The notes: generated by a model from the letters alone, not told the origin. 64,000 nucleotides of DNA from Gemmobacter lanyuensis (GCF_014652355.1 NZ_BMYQ01000004.1:62001-126000); one strand, 5' to 3'. Positions 51,479-60,529 are shown, numbered from the stretch's first letter. Translations and numbers: made by a program.

Positions 51479-52462
51479 ATGAAACATCTGGCTCTGACCT
51501 CGATGCTTGCCCTGGCCCTTGCGATGCCCGCATTCGCCAGCGAAAAGCCCGGCGAGGGGAAAACCGTCCGCGTCATCATGCCGACGCAGATCGAAGAGCA
51601 CTTCCACCACTACGTTCTGCTGCGCGCCCTGCAGGATCTGGGGTATGAAACCGCCGAGCCCGCCGAAGCGGAATACCAGACCATCCACCTGGCAATCGGG
51701 TCGGGCGACGCGGATTTCACCGCCAACCACTGGCAGACGCTCCATAACGCCTTCTACGAAGAATCCGGCGGCGCTGCCGTGATGACCAAGGTCGGCGTGA
51801 TCCTGGAAGGCGCGCTGCAGGGCTACATGGTCGACAAGGCCTCGTATGATGCCGGCATCACCGACCTGTCCATGCTGAAGGACCCGGAAGTCGCCAAGAA
51901 GTTCGACGCCGATGGTGATGGCAAGGCCGACCTCGTCGGCTGCATGCCCGGCTGGGGCTGCGAACGTGTGATTGAGCACCAACTCACCGAGTTCGGCCTG
52001 CGCGATACCGTCAGCCACAACCAGGGTTCGTATCAGGCGATCATTGGTGACGCGATTGCCCGCCACGCCAACGGCGACCCGATCATCTACTACAACTGGG
52101 TTCCCTACTGGGTCTCGGGCGTGCTGGTGCCGGGCAAGGACGTGGAATGGCTGAGCGTTCCCTACACCTCGCTGCCCGATGGCAATGACGCGAACACCAC
52201 CTTCGATGGCAAGAACCTTGGCTTCGCCGTGGACAATGTGAGCGTTCTGGCCCGCAATGACTTCCTCGCGGCGAACCCGGCGGCCAATGCGCTGTTCGAA
52301 ACTGCCAAAATCCCGGTGAATGACGTTTCGGTCGCCGCACTCGCCATTTCGAAAGGCGCAGACAGCACCGAAGAAATCTGGGCTCTGGCGGACAAATGGA
52401 TTGCGGACAACCGCGCCACCTACGACTCTTGGCTGGACGCGGCGCGCAAAGCGTCGGAATGA
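51479..52462 (+). CDS. proX: Periplasmic betaine-binding protein of the ProVWX importer
   Basis: A 327-residue secreted substrate-binding protein. A Sec signal peptide (KHLALTSMLALALAMPAFA, cleavage near residue 21) precedes the mature part KPGEGKTVRVIMP. Aromatic residues suited to binding a quaternary ammonium group occur in TANHWQTLHN, MPGWGCE and YYNWVPYWVSG, as in ProX. A strong AGGAGG ribosome site precedes the ATG, matching the need for excess binding protein. A terminator follows. Confidence 0.92.
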   Translation: MKHLALTSMLALALAMPAFASEKPGEGKTVRVIMPTQIEEHFHHYVLLRALQDLGYETAEPAEAEYQTIHLAIGSGDADFTANHWQTLHNAFYEESGGAAVMTKVGVILEGALQGYMVDKASYDAGITDLSMLKDPEVAKKFDADGDGKADLVGCMPGWGCERVIEHQLTEFGLRDTVSHNQGSYQAIIGDAIARHANGDPIIYYNWVPYWVSGVLVPGKDVEWLSVPYTSLPDGNDANTTFDGKNLGFAVDNVSVLARNDFLAANPAANALFETAKIPVNDVSVAALAISKGADSTEEIWALADKWIADNRATYDSWLDAARKASE

Positions 52463-52472
52463 TCTGATGACA

Positions 52473-52504
52473 CGGGGGAGGGCGCTACGGCGCCTTCCCT
52501 TTTA
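52473..52504 (+). terminator. Intrinsic terminator of proX
   Basis: GGGAGGGCGC-TACG-GCGCCTTCCC followed by TTTT, about 12 bases after the proX stop. Confidence 0.85.
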
Positions 52505-52518
52505 TGGGATGCGGAACC

Positions 52519-53469
52519 ATGACCAAAACCTCGCACTTCGTATTCCTGCTGCTTGAAGACTATACCCATCTCGCTTTCTCCTGCGCGGTCGAGCCTCTTC
52601 GGATCGCGAATTTCGTTTCGGGCCAGCCTCTCTACAAATGGTCGCTTGCCAGTGCCGACGGCATCTCTGCGCGCTGTTCAAACGGGTCTGTGACGCTGGT
52701 TGATGCCGGGCTCCAGCCCCTGTCCCGTGTGGATCGGCTGTTTCTGGTTTCGGGCCTGAACGTGCAGAACCATACCAGCCCCGAAGTGCTGAATTTCCTG
52801 CGGCGCGAGCGTGTTGCCGGCACGCAGATCGGTGCGATCTGTTCGGGCGCTTATGTCCTTGCCAAGGCCGGCTTCCTGAATGGTATCGATACGGCGATCC
52901 ATTGGGAATATCACGATCTCATCACCGAGGAATTCCCCGAGGTTTCGCTGGTGCGGAACGTCTTTGTGGCCAATCAGAAGCATATCACCGCCTCGGGCGG
53001 GACGGCGGCGGCCGATCTGATGCTGCATCTGATTGCCAAGGAACATGGCGGCGATCTGGCGACCGCGGTGGCCGACCAGATGGTTTACAATGCCGTGCGT
53101 GAAGGCAGCGCCGCGCAGCGCGTGTCATTGCAATCGCGCCATGGGATGCGGAACGCCCATCTGGCCCGGGCCATCCATCTGATGGAAGCGAATATCGAGG
53201 ACCCCTGTTCCCCCTTCGAAATCGCCGATCAGGTGGGCATTTCCACCCGCCAGCTGGAGCGTCTCTTCGGGCGTTATCTCAACACGTCGCCCAAGCGCTA
53301 CATGATGGAAATGCGTCTGCATCGCGCGCGCAATCTGATCGTGCAGACGGAACAGTCGATCGCCCAGATCGCCATGGCCTGCGGGTTCAATTCGACCTCG
53401 CATTTCTCCAAGGTGTTCCGCAGCCATTACGGCGTCTCACCGATCAGCCATCGCAGCACGCTGAACTGA
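52519..53469 (+). CDS. GlxA/GbdR-type AraC family regulator with DJ-1/PfpI domain
   Basis: A 316-residue regulator. Residues 1-190 form a class I glutamine-amidotransferase-like domain with the AICSGAYVLAKAGFL nucleophile-elbow segment near 110-124, and residues 215-316 hold two AraC helix-turn-helix motifs (PFEIADQVGISTRQLERLFGRY; SIAQIAMACGFNSTSHFSKVFRSHYG). This is the architecture of GbdR and CdhR, activators of glycine betaine and carnitine breakdown in pseudomonads, and it sits right after the betaine importer, so it is probably the activator of this island. Confidence 0.87.
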   Translation: MTKTSHFVFLLLEDYTHLAFSCAVEPLRIANFVSGQPLYKWSLASADGISARCSNGSVTLVDAGLQPLSRVDRLFLVSGLNVQNHTSPEVLNFLRRERVAGTQIGAICSGAYVLAKAGFLNGIDTAIHWEYHDLITEEFPEVSLVRNVFVANQKHITASGGTAAADLMLHLIAKEHGGDLATAVADQMVYNAVREGSAAQRVSLQSRHGMRNAHLARAIHLMEANIEDPCSPFEIADQVGISTRQLERLFGRYLNTSPKRYMMEMRLHRARNLIVQTEQSIAQIAMACGFNSTSHFSKVFRSHYGVSPISHRSTLN

Positions 53470-53494
53470 CCACATCCACCGACCCACAAATGAC

Positions 53495-53519
53495 AAACCC
53501 CGCGACACCGCGGGGTTTT
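53495..53519. terminator. Terminator hairpin between the AraC regulator and SRP RNA
   Basis: AAACCCCGCG-ACA-CCGCGGGGTTTT lies between the convergent regulator gene and the ffs gene, with T-runs usable in both directions. Confidence 0.8.
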
Positions 53520-53535
53520 GGTCATTTTTGGCGAT

Positions 53536-53638
53536 GGGTGAGAGGCTGGACAACGACCCAAGCGGGGCTCGTTACGGCTGCTTCCTTCCGGACCTGACCG
53601 GGTTGGCGAGGCGCTCGCCCGCGCCAACCTCTCACCGC
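53536..53638 (-). ncRNA. ffs: Signal recognition particle RNA (small, 4.5S type)
   Basis: On the minus strand the hallmark SRP domain IV sequence GGTCAGGTCCGGAAGGAAGCAGCC (key parts GGTCAGG and GGAAGCAGC) lies in the loop of one long hairpin whose ends are GGTGAGAGG and CCTCTCACC. The RNA of about 100 bases pairs with Ffh to target nascent membrane proteins. A short reading frame drawn across it is not a gene. Confidence 0.95.
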
Positions 53639-53640
53639 CT

Positions 53641-53669
53641 CAAATAGGGGAGGCGGCAGGATTCTGCAA
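53641..53669 (-). promoter_or_regulatory. Promoter of the SRP RNA gene
   Basis: TTGCAG and TATTTG on the minus strand, 17 bases apart, end just before the predicted RNA 5' end. Confidence 0.5.
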
Positions 53670-53686
53670 GCCCCAAAGGCCCATCA

Positions 53687-54637
53687 CTAACGTGGCAGGG
53701 TGGTCAGAAAATCGCGCAGCAGGGCAGAAAATCTGTCCGGTTCCGCCCGCTGGCTTTGCAGATGGTCGCCCCGGGTGTGGAGAAAGGTCGTCCCGCCCGC
53801 GCGTGCCTCAAGCAGGGCAAAGCTGATGTCGGCGGGGACGATGCGGTCGGCCGAGCCGTGGAACAGCAGAATCGGACCTTTGAAGTTTGCCAGCACAGGA
53901 ATCACCTGTGCATGGCCCATGTATTCCCCATGGGTCAGCGCGAAGGCCGAAATCGCCAGCGGTACCCCGATGCTCCGCAAAGGCAGGCCCAGCCGGTCGG
54001 TGATATGCTGCATCACCATCGGGAAATCGAGCGCGGGCGCATCGAGGATGACCGCCGTGACCCGGTCGGCCAGGGTGGAATGACCAAGAAACTGCCCGAC
54101 GATGCCGCCCCCCATCGAAGCCCCGATCAGAACCACCTTGTCGATCCCGCGGGTTTGCAGGGCGGCGACCGCGGCCTGAAGATCCTGCCATTCCGTCACG
54201 CCAAAAAGGCGCAGCCCTTCCGGCGAGGCCGGGGCCCCCGCGTCGTTGCGATAGGTCATCATCAGCACCGGCAGACCTGCGGCATGCAGGTCGCGCAGGT
54301 ACAGATACCCATCTTCACGCGCGCCGCCGATCCCATGGACAAAGATTGCGGCCGTCTTGCTGCCTGGCGTGCCGGGAACCCACCAGGCGGGTGCGGCACC
54401 AAGCGGCGTCTCGATGGCAATCTCTTCGAACGGAAGGCCAAATGCCTGTTGCGGCGTGCCGCGATAGCCCAACGTCATCGGGTCGGTGATCGAAGCATCC
54501 GGGTCGGAAAAGGCCTGACCCGACAGCACCTGCACCATCAACCGATGGGTGAACCAGGTTGAAAACAGGACAGCCAGACCCGCCAGCAGCGTGACGGCCA
54601 GTATAAGGCGGCGGGGCCAGGGGGAGGGTTTCTTCAT
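53687..54637 (-). CDS. Membrane-anchored alpha/beta hydrolase
   Basis: A 316-residue hydrolase with one N-terminal membrane anchor (LILAVTLLAGLAVLFSTWF, residues 11-29) and an alpha/beta hydrolase domain outside. The oxyanion HGIGGARED segment near residue 100, nucleophile elbow GASMGGGIV near 173 (Ser), acid in FHGSADRIVP near 265 and His in RGDHLQS near 292 form a full triad. Similar proteins (ABHD/BEM46-like) hydrolyse lipids or esters; the substrate is unknown. It is followed, three bases earlier on this strand, by the HAD gene, suggesting an operon. Confidence 0.82.
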   Translation of the reverse strand: MKKPSPWPRRLILAVTLLAGLAVLFSTWFTHRLMVQVLSGQAFSDPDASITDPMTLGYRGTPQQAFGLPFEEIAIETPLGAAPAWWVPGTPGSKTAAIFVHGIGGAREDGYLYLRDLHAAGLPVLMMTYRNDAGAPASPEGLRLFGVTEWQDLQAAVAALQTRGIDKVVLIGASMGGGIVGQFLGHSTLADRVTAVILDAPALDFPMVMQHITDRLGLPLRSIGVPLAISAFALTHGEYMGHAQVIPVLANFKGPILLFHGSADRIVPADISFALLEARAGGTTFLHTRGDHLQSQRAEPDRFSALLRDFLTTLPR

Positions 54638-54639
54638 TT

Positions 54640-55266
54640 TCAGATCAACCCCACCAGACGCGCGCCATTGATAAGATCGCGAGCGACATGATGGGCATGC
54701 CGACCGTCAGTTGGCAGGATGTCCGGCACCTGGATCACGGTGCACCCCGCCGCACGGGCAGCCTCGGCCCCCGGTTCGCTGTCCTCGAACACCAGACACC
54801 GGGCGGGATCGGCCCCCAGCAGCGCCGCGGCCAGCAGATAGGGTTCCGGGTGCGGCTTGGCGTTCTGCACATCTTCCAGTGTCACCACATGGCGAAAGGC
54901 CGCTGCGATACCAGCCTTGTCCAGTTTCACATGGGCGCTGTCCCGATGCGAGGAGGTGCAGATCGCCATGGGCAGGGTGATCTTGTCCAGCAGGTCGCGC
55001 GCCCCGGGCTTCAGCGGCAGGTCGGTTGCGATCGCGGCCTCGAATCCGCCGCGCCAGAGGCGATTGAGTTCTTCCAGATCCAGCTGCGGATATGCGGCGC
55101 AAAGAATGGCATTGCTGGTCGGGGCATCCTTGCCGATCAGGCTGTGGAAGATCGCCTGATCTGCCGGAAGGCCCATCTGCACGAAGGATTCGACCCCGAC
55201 GCGCATGGCGACGGATTCGGTATCGATCAGCGTTCCGTCCAGATCGAAGATCACGGCGTCAAACAT
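54640..55266 (-). CDS. HAD-IA family hydrolase (phosphoglycolate phosphatase/beta-phosphoglucomutase-like)
   Basis: A 208-residue haloacid-dehalogenase-type phosphatase. Motif I is FDLDGTLIDTES (residues 7-18), motif II Thr/Ser is in MAICTSSHRDSA near 102-113, motif III Lys is in NAKPHPEPYLLAA near 141-153 and motif IV is CLVFEDSEPGAEAA near 163-176. The cap domain between residues 17 and 85 is of the C1 type. Substrate unknown. It lies two bases before the alpha/beta hydrolase gene on the same strand. Confidence 0.87.
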   Translation of the reverse strand: MFDAVIFDLDGTLIDTESVAMRVGVESFVQMGLPADQAIFHSLIGKDAPTSNAILCAAYPQLDLEELNRLWRGGFEAAIATDLPLKPGARDLLDKITLPMAICTSSHRDSAHVKLDKAGIAAAFRHVVTLEDVQNAKPHPEPYLLAAALLGADPARCLVFEDSEPGAEAARAAGCTVIQVPDILPTDGRHAHHVARDLINGARLVGLI

Positions 55267-55303
55267 GGTGTGCCCTTCCCTGCTGCCCTGCAGGATTAAC
55301 GGA

Positions 55304-57184
55304 TCAGAGATGCAGACGGAAGCGCGCAAAGCCTTCGTCGGTCAGACCCAGTGGCTCTGGCCGGAAATGGGCGATCCTGTCCAGATGCGCGGTGGCGGCC
55401 GGTGCGGTATCATATGTGACCGTCGTGCCGGGCATGGGGCGAAAGCGGAATGTCTCGGCCGGGGCGGGGGCGGTTGGTTCATGTTCGGCCAGATGCCGCA
55501 GCAGGATATCGCGGATCGGGGCGCGGCCGACATCAACCAACCGTTCGGGCCGCGCCTGCGCATAGCCGCCGCATCCGGCTGACCGATAGCTGTTGGTTGC
55601 CAGCAGAAATTCCTGATTTGGGTCAAGGGGAAGCCCGTTATGCCTCAGGTCATGCACACGTCGGGCATGGGGTGCGCGCAAACGGCCGTGGCGATTGTAG
55701 CGGCTGGGTTGGCTCAGATCGATCTCGAAGCTCAGTCCCAGGATCCGGTCATGGTTGTAGCACGGAAAATCAGCGTCGATCAGCGGCACATCCACCGCGC
55801 CCGGCTGGATCTGATGGAACAAGGTCACGGCATTTTCCAGCCAGTCAGCCAGTTCCGCCCCGGTCAGGCGCAGCGCCGCGATGGTATTGGGAAAGATGTA
55901 AAGATCCGCGACATGGCGCAGCGCAAGGTCGCCCGCCGGGATCTGGGTATAGTTCTGCGGCCCGCCACGCCCCCCGGCCTTCAACGGCGAAACCGCCGAT
56001 ACGATGGGCAGCGCGGCCTCGGTCCGTCCTGCCACCTGGCGGGCGACGTGTCGGGCCTGCGCCTCGGCCACCACGCGCATGGCGGCACTGGCGGTGGCGG
56101 TGGCAAAGAATGTGTCCAGCGGCACCAGGCTGCGCCCGACGCTGCGGCGCGAAAAGGCGACCGTGGCGCCGTGTTCGGCGCGCACTTCCTCGACCACCTC
56201 GGGCAGGGCGGGGGTCCCGGGTGTGATGCTGCGCAGCGAAACGGCGGCCGGGCGGCTGGTCCATCGGCCCGCGTGCCGTTCAAGCTGCAGGTCGATCACG
56301 CCGATATGCATGGCATTGAAGCCGGGCATGACCACGGGCACCCCCGCGATGGTGCCGCGTGCAAGATCCACCCCCGGCGCACCGGCAAAGGTGGCAGACG
56401 GGAACAGAAGATGGCTGTGCCCTGCGATGATCGCATCAATTCCCGCCACCTGTGCGAGGGCAGAGCTTGCATCCTCGGCGCGGTCGCCAGCCATGGGCGT
56501 GCCGATCCCGGAATGGGACAAGGCGATCACCACATCCGCCCCCGACGCGCGCAATTCCGGAACGCGGGCCTTCGCGGTTTCCACGATGTCACGGGTAAAG
56601 ATCCGACCCTCGAGCAAGGGGCGGTCCCATTCCACGATTTGCGGCGGCGCAAAGCCGATGATGCCGATCCGAAGGCTCTCGGTCCGGCCGTTGCCAAGGG
56701 TGATCTCCCGCGTGATCAGCGCATGGGGCGCGACAAAGGTTACATCCTCGGCCGGGGATGGGCCCAAGGCCCAGGCGATGTTGGCGGAAACGAATGGGAA
56801 GCGGGCCCCCTCCATCATTCCCGTCAGCGTGGGCAGGCCATAGTTGAATTCATGATTCCCCAGCGTTGCCGCATCATAACCGAGCCGGTTCATCACACGC
56901 ACCGCCGGATGGATGCACCCTTGTTGCAGGCCGGGCCCCAGAACGTAATCGCCCATCGGGTTCCCTTGCAGGAAATCACCATTGTCAAGGAGCAGGCTGT
57001 TTGCCACCTCGGACCGCGCTGCAGCGATCAGGGTGGCGGCATGCGCAAGACCCAGTGTCGGGTCGGGCCGGTCGGCATAATAGTCATATCCCATCAGATG
57101 CACATGCACATCCGTGGTCGCGATGATCCGCAGCCGGGCGCTGTTCCGGTCGGGGGGCGGATCTGTGGACGCGGTACCAGGCAC
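55304..57184 (-). CDS. cpdB: 2',3'-cyclic-nucleotide 2'-phosphodiesterase/3'-nucleotidase family protein
   Basis: A 626-residue metallophosphoesterase plus 5'-nucleotidase C-terminal domain. Metal ligands are seen in TTDVHVHLMGYDYY near residue 22, LLDNGDFLQGNPMGDY near 70, LGNHEFNYG near 113, ALSHSGIG near 220 and AGHSHLLFP near 255. E. coli CpdB is periplasmic, but here the best start (GTG at 57184, with AAGGA seven bases ahead) gives no signal peptide; the longer frame from a TTG at 57301 also lacks a clear one. Either the enzyme stays in the cytoplasm or export is unusual. Confidence 0.85.
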   Translation of the reverse strand: MPGTASTDPPPDRNSARLRIIATTDVHVHLMGYDYYADRPDPTLGLAHAATLIAAARSEVANSLLLDNGDFLQGNPMGDYVLGPGLQQGCIHPAVRVMNRLGYDAATLGNHEFNYGLPTLTGMMEGARFPFVSANIAWALGPSPAEDVTFVAPHALITREITLGNGRTESLRIGIIGFAPPQIVEWDRPLLEGRIFTRDIVETAKARVPELRASGADVVIALSHSGIGTPMAGDRAEDASSALAQVAGIDAIIAGHSHLLFPSATFAGAPGVDLARGTIAGVPVVMPGFNAMHIGVIDLQLERHAGRWTSRPAAVSLRSITPGTPALPEVVEEVRAEHGATVAFSRRSVGRSLVPLDTFFATATASAAMRVVAEAQARHVARQVAGRTEAALPIVSAVSPLKAGGRGGPQNYTQIPAGDLALRHVADLYIFPNTIAALRLTGAELADWLENAVTLFHQIQPGAVDVPLIDADFPCYNHDRILGLSFEIDLSQPSRYNRHGRLRAPHARRVHDLRHNGLPLDPNQEFLLATNSYRSAGCGGYAQARPERLVDVGRAPIRDILLRHLAEHEPTAPAPAETFRFRPMPGTTVTYDTAPAATAHLDRIAHFRPEPLGLTDEGFARFRLHL

Positions 57185-57430
57185 GGGCTGTCCTTGCTGC
57201 CAACAGGGCGGTCGGTTCCGTTCGCGGCGCGGGGGCTGCGTCGCGCCGGACAGAGGAAGGTAAGATACTGACAAGGCTAGGCTTCGGTGGGACCATGTCA
57301 ACGCGAACAGCCGTTAATTCTCGTTCAGGTTGTTCTTTCGCAACAGGCCGCGCGCCTCAGGCTGCGGACAGGGGCTTTACCGATCCCGGGCTGCGTGCCA
57401 GAACCGCGGGGCAACAGGCGGGGGAAGCGG

Positions 57431-58384
57431 ATGCGGCTGGCAGAAACGGTGACCTTCGGGGGATCTGGGCTGAACCGCGCGGCCCATCTGCGCGGGGATG
57501 CGGCGGCGCTGCAACAGGCCCTGTCCACGGGTTGTGTGCTGCCGGTCTGGCGGGGCAAGCCGCTTTTGTGCGCAGACGCGCTGGGGTGGCTGCCCGCGGG
57601 CCATGCCGCCCTGGCCCATGGTCGGAGCCCGGTCTTTCTGGGGCTGGACGAGGCGGGGCTGGCCTATTTCACGCAAGACATTTCCGACTGGACGCCCGAA
57701 GCCGGGGCCGAGGCGGTGGAGCAGGGGTTTCTGGACCAGTCCATCCAGCGCCATCCCGCGCTGAACGAGGCTTACGGGTTCGAGGAACTCCGCGCCGTCA
57801 TGGTGCGCCTGACCGCGCGCGATGCAGAGCTGGCCGCCACCGCCCGCGCCGTGCTGCATTGGCACCGCAGCCATGCCTTCTGCGCCACCTGCGGGCAGGC
57901 CTCGGACATGGTTATGGCGGGCTGGCAACGTCAGTGCCCCGGCTGCGGCGCGCAGCATTTTCCACGCACCGACCCGGTGGTCATCATGCTGGTCACGCAC
58001 GGTAACCGCGCGCTGATGGGCCGGTCCCCCGGCTGGCCCGAGGGGATGTATTCCTGCCTTGCGGGGTTTGTGGAACCGGGGGAATCGATTGAGGCTGCAG
58101 TGCGGCGCGAGGTGCTGGAAGAGGCCGGGGTCACGGTCGGTCCGGTGCGCTATCTGGCGAGCCAGCCCTGGCCCTTCCCGGCCTCGCTGATGATCGGCTG
58201 TGCCGCCGAGGCGCTGACCGAGACCATCACCCGCGATCCGGCCGAGCTGGAAGACGCCCTGTGGATCAGCCGCGAGGATCTTCTGGCGGCCCAGAGTGGC
58301 GAGAGGCCCGGCCTGATGCCTGCGCGAAAGGGCTCCATCGCCCATTTCCTGCTGACGAACTGGCTTGCGGATCGCCTGAATTGA
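57431..58384 (+). CDS. nudC: NADH pyrophosphatase / RNA-decapping Nudix hydrolase NudC
   Basis: A 317-residue Nudix enzyme that cleaves NAD(H) and NAD-capped RNA. It has the NudC layout: N-terminal domain, a zinc ribbon (FCATCG near residue 157 and CPGCG near 175), the family SRSPGWP-like stretch GRSPGWPEGMYSCLAG, then the Nudix box G-x5-E-x7-REVLEEAG near residues 215-237 and the SQPWPFPASLMIG motif that marks NADH pyrophosphatases. GGGGGAAG precedes the ATG at 57431. Confidence 0.94.
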   Translation: MRLAETVTFGGSGLNRAAHLRGDAAALQQALSTGCVLPVWRGKPLLCADALGWLPAGHAALAHGRSPVFLGLDEAGLAYFTQDISDWTPEAGAEAVEQGFLDQSIQRHPALNEAYGFEELRAVMVRLTARDAELAATARAVLHWHRSHAFCATCGQASDMVMAGWQRQCPGCGAQHFPRTDPVVIMLVTHGNRALMGRSPGWPEGMYSCLAGFVEPGESIEAAVRREVLEEAGVTVGPVRYLASQPWPFPASLMIGCAAEALTETITRDPAELEDALWISREDLLAAQSGERPGLMPARKGSIAHFLLTNWLADRLN

Positions 58385-58445
58385 TTGGAAACAGAAAATC
58401 ACCACGAAAATCTAGACGATTTTCTGAACGAGGGTTTTGAGCCGA

Positions 58446-58919
58446 ATGAAACTCAGCACGCGCGAAGATATCGAGGCCCCGCTCTCATTCGTTTTCGGTG
58501 CGTTTGCCGACACCGAAGGGTGGGAGCGCGCAGCGATGCGCCGGGGCGCCGAGGTCACGCGGACGGATCGTCTGGCCACGCCGGGGCCGGGGATGGCGTG
58601 GAATGCCGCCTACAACTGGCGCGGCAAGATGCGGCGGGTTTCGATCAAACTTGCCGCCATCGACCCGCCGAACAGCCTGCGTTTCCAAGGCTTTGGCGGT
58701 TCGGTTGAGGCGGATTTGGCCCTTGAATTCGTGGAGCTTTCGGCCCGTCGTACCCGCGTGGCCTTTGCCGTCGATCTCAAGCCGCGCAATCTGGGCGCGC
58801 GGGTGTTCCTGCAGTCGCTCAAGCTCGCGCGGGGCAAGATCGAACGCAAGTTCGAGGCCCGCATCGCGCAGCTCTGCAACGACATCGAAGAACGGTATCG
58901 CCAATCCGCGCGGCGCTGA
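58446..58919 (+). CDS. SRPBCC (START-like) family protein
   Basis: A 157-residue protein with a SRPBCC/polyketide-cyclase-like fold: an opening strand STREDIEAPLSFVFGAFAD, central strands (RRVSIKLAAIDPPNSLRFQGFGG; TRVAFAVDLKPRNLGARVF) and a long C-terminal helix. Such domains bind hydrophobic ligands; here no catalytic residues can be named. The ATG at 58446 was taken rather than the upstream TTG at 58437. It follows nudC by 61 bases and converges with pheA. Confidence 0.78.
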   Translation: MKLSTREDIEAPLSFVFGAFADTEGWERAAMRRGAEVTRTDRLATPGPGMAWNAAYNWRGKMRRVSIKLAAIDPPNSLRFQGFGGSVEADLALEFVELSARRTRVAFAVDLKPRNLGARVFLQSLKLARGKIERKFEARIAQLCNDIEERYRQSARR

Positions 58920-58947
58920 TCTGCGCCGCGCCGGTGGGGGCAGACCC

Positions 58948-59778
58948 TCAGTCGCGGCTGCGGTCGGCCGGATAGACCCCCAGAATGTCCATGTGCGAGG
59001 TGAAATAGCGCAGCTCGTCCAGCGCCAGCGCGACATTCGGGTCCGACGGGTGGCCTTCGATGTCGGCGTAGAATTCGGTCGCCGTGAAGCTGCCGCCCAC
59101 CATGTAGCTTTCCAGCTTGGTCATGTTGACGCCATTCGTCGCAAAGCCGCCAAGTGCCTTGTAGAGCGCGGCCGGAATGTTGCGGACGCGGAAGGTGAAG
59201 GTGGTCATCATCCGCGGGCTGCGGCGGCTGTGGTCGGGATCGCGGCTCATCACCAGAAAGCGGGTGGTGTTGTTCTTCTGATCCTCGATCTCACGCGCAA
59301 GAACATCCAGCCCGTAGATTTCCCCGGCAAGTTCGGATGCGAGCGCCGCCTCGGCCGGGTCGCCCAGACGGGCCACTTCCATCGCGCCGGCAGCATTGTC
59401 GTGCCAGTTCATCGTGGCGAAGCCGTGGGACCGGATGAAGCTGCGGCACTGCCCGTGCAGGATCGACATGCAGCGCACGCGGCGGATCTGGTCGATGGGC
59501 GTGCCCTTTACCGCCAGCAGTGCGATATGGACGCGCACGAAGGCCTCATCGATGATGTGCAGGCCCGAATTCGGCAACAGGGTGTGCACGTCTGCCACGC
59601 GGCCATAGGTCGAGTTTTCCACCGCCAGCATGCCCAGATCGACCTCGCCGCGGCGGGTCATGTCGACCACATCCTCGAAGGTGGCGCAGGGCACGACCTC
59701 CATGTCGGGGCGCGACTGGCGGCAGGCCTGATGCGAATAGGCGCCCAGCTCTCCCTGAAAGGCGATGCGTCCGGCCAT
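58948..59778 (-). CDS. pheA: Prephenate dehydratase
   Basis: A 276-residue stand-alone prephenate dehydratase, converting prephenate to phenylpyruvate in phenylalanine synthesis, without a chorismate mutase domain. The N-terminal IAFQGELGAYSHQA, the AVENSTYGRVADVHTLL active-site segment near residue 57, and the catalytic Thr-Arg-Phe in NNTTRFLVM near 168-176 are seen. A C-terminal ACT domain (TFTFRVRNIPAALYKALGGFA, then NMTKLESYMVGG) senses phenylalanine. GGAGAAGG precedes the ATG. Divergent from the cytochrome c gene. Confidence 0.94.
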   Translation of the reverse strand: MAGRIAFQGELGAYSHQACRQSRPDMEVVPCATFEDVVDMTRRGEVDLGMLAVENSTYGRVADVHTLLPNSGLHIIDEAFVRVHIALLAVKGTPIDQIRRVRCMSILHGQCRSFIRSHGFATMNWHDNAAGAMEVARLGDPAEAALASELAGEIYGLDVLAREIEDQKNNTTRFLVMSRDPDHSRRSPRMMTTFTFRVRNIPAALYKALGGFATNGVNMTKLESYMVGGSFTATEFYADIEGHPSDPNVALALDELRYFTSHMDILGVYPADRSRD

Positions 59779-59958
59779 GTGTCCTTCTCCTGTTGTTTGC
59801 GCTCCCATCGCGGCGGGGGGCGGCTTTGGCGGGCTGCGGACGGATTGGTCGTGGTCAAATCGCCGCATTTGCGGGGCCGGACGTGCTACTACACCTTGAA
59901 ACCGGAGGGGGGAAGCGGATAGAAGCCCCCGAAGCTACATGCCAAAACGGGACGCGAC

Positions 59959-60480
59959 ATGTTCGACACGATGACATTCACCAAGGTGCTGGGCGCGGTC
60001 TGCGGGTCGCTGCTCGTGTTCCTTCTGGGCAACTGGGCAGCTGACGCCCTCTATTCGATGGACGGCGGTCACGGCGGCGAGGAAACGCAGGCCTACAGCA
60101 TCGCGGTCGAAGGTGGCGATGCCGCCGGTGGCGCTGCTGCCGATGCCGGCCCGGCCTTCGCCGAAGTCTTTGCTGCGGCCGATGCCGCCAAGGGCGAAAA
60201 GGTCTTTGCCAAGTGCAAGGCCTGCCACAAGGTCGATGGCACCGATGGCACCGGCCCGCACCTGAACGGCGTCGTGGGCCGTCAGATCGCCGCCGCCGCG
60301 GGCTTTGGCTATTCGGACGCGCTCAAGGGTATGGCTGGCAAGGCCTGGGCCCCGGAAGAGCTGAACCACTGGCTGGAAAACCCCAAGGCCTATGCGCCGG
60401 GCAACAAGATGTCCTTCGCCGGTCTGCCCAAGATCGAAGATCGCGCCAACCTGATCGCCTGGCTGGCCACCCAGCAGTGA
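59959..60480 (+). CDS. cycM: Membrane-anchored cytochrome c (c552/cy type)
   Basis: A 173-residue class I cytochrome c. A non-cleaved N-terminal membrane anchor ([21 protein letters not shown], residues 9-29) and an Ala/Gly/Asp linker of about 40 residues lead to the heme domain with CKACH at 86-90 and the axial Met 151 in GNKMSFAGL. This is the layout of Paracoccus c552 (CycM) and Rhodobacter cy, which carry electrons from the bc1 complex to cytochrome oxidases. It works together with the bc1 complex encoded at the left edge. Confidence 0.93.
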   Translation: MFDTMTFTKVLGAVCGSLLVFLLGNWAADALYSMDGGHGGEETQAYSIAVEGGDAAGGAAADAGPAFAEVFAAADAAKGEKVFAKCKACHKVDGTDGTGPHLNGVVGRQIAAAAGFGYSDALKGMAGKAWAPEELNHWLENPKAYAPGNKMSFAGLPKIEDRANLIAWLATQQ

Positions 60481-60501
60481 TCGGCAAAGCAGCCTGATTT
60501 C

Positions 60502-60529
60502 AGGGCCATCCCGCCGGGGTGGCCCTTTT
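60502..60529 (+). terminator. Intrinsic terminator of the cytochrome c gene
   Basis: AGGGCCATCCC pairs with GGGGTGGCCCT (one G-T pair) and is followed by TTTT. Confidence 0.85.

Noticed and set aside
53427-53627. Short minus-strand reading frame
   Set aside because: It lies over the SRP RNA gene, whose secondary structure and hallmark loop are clear.
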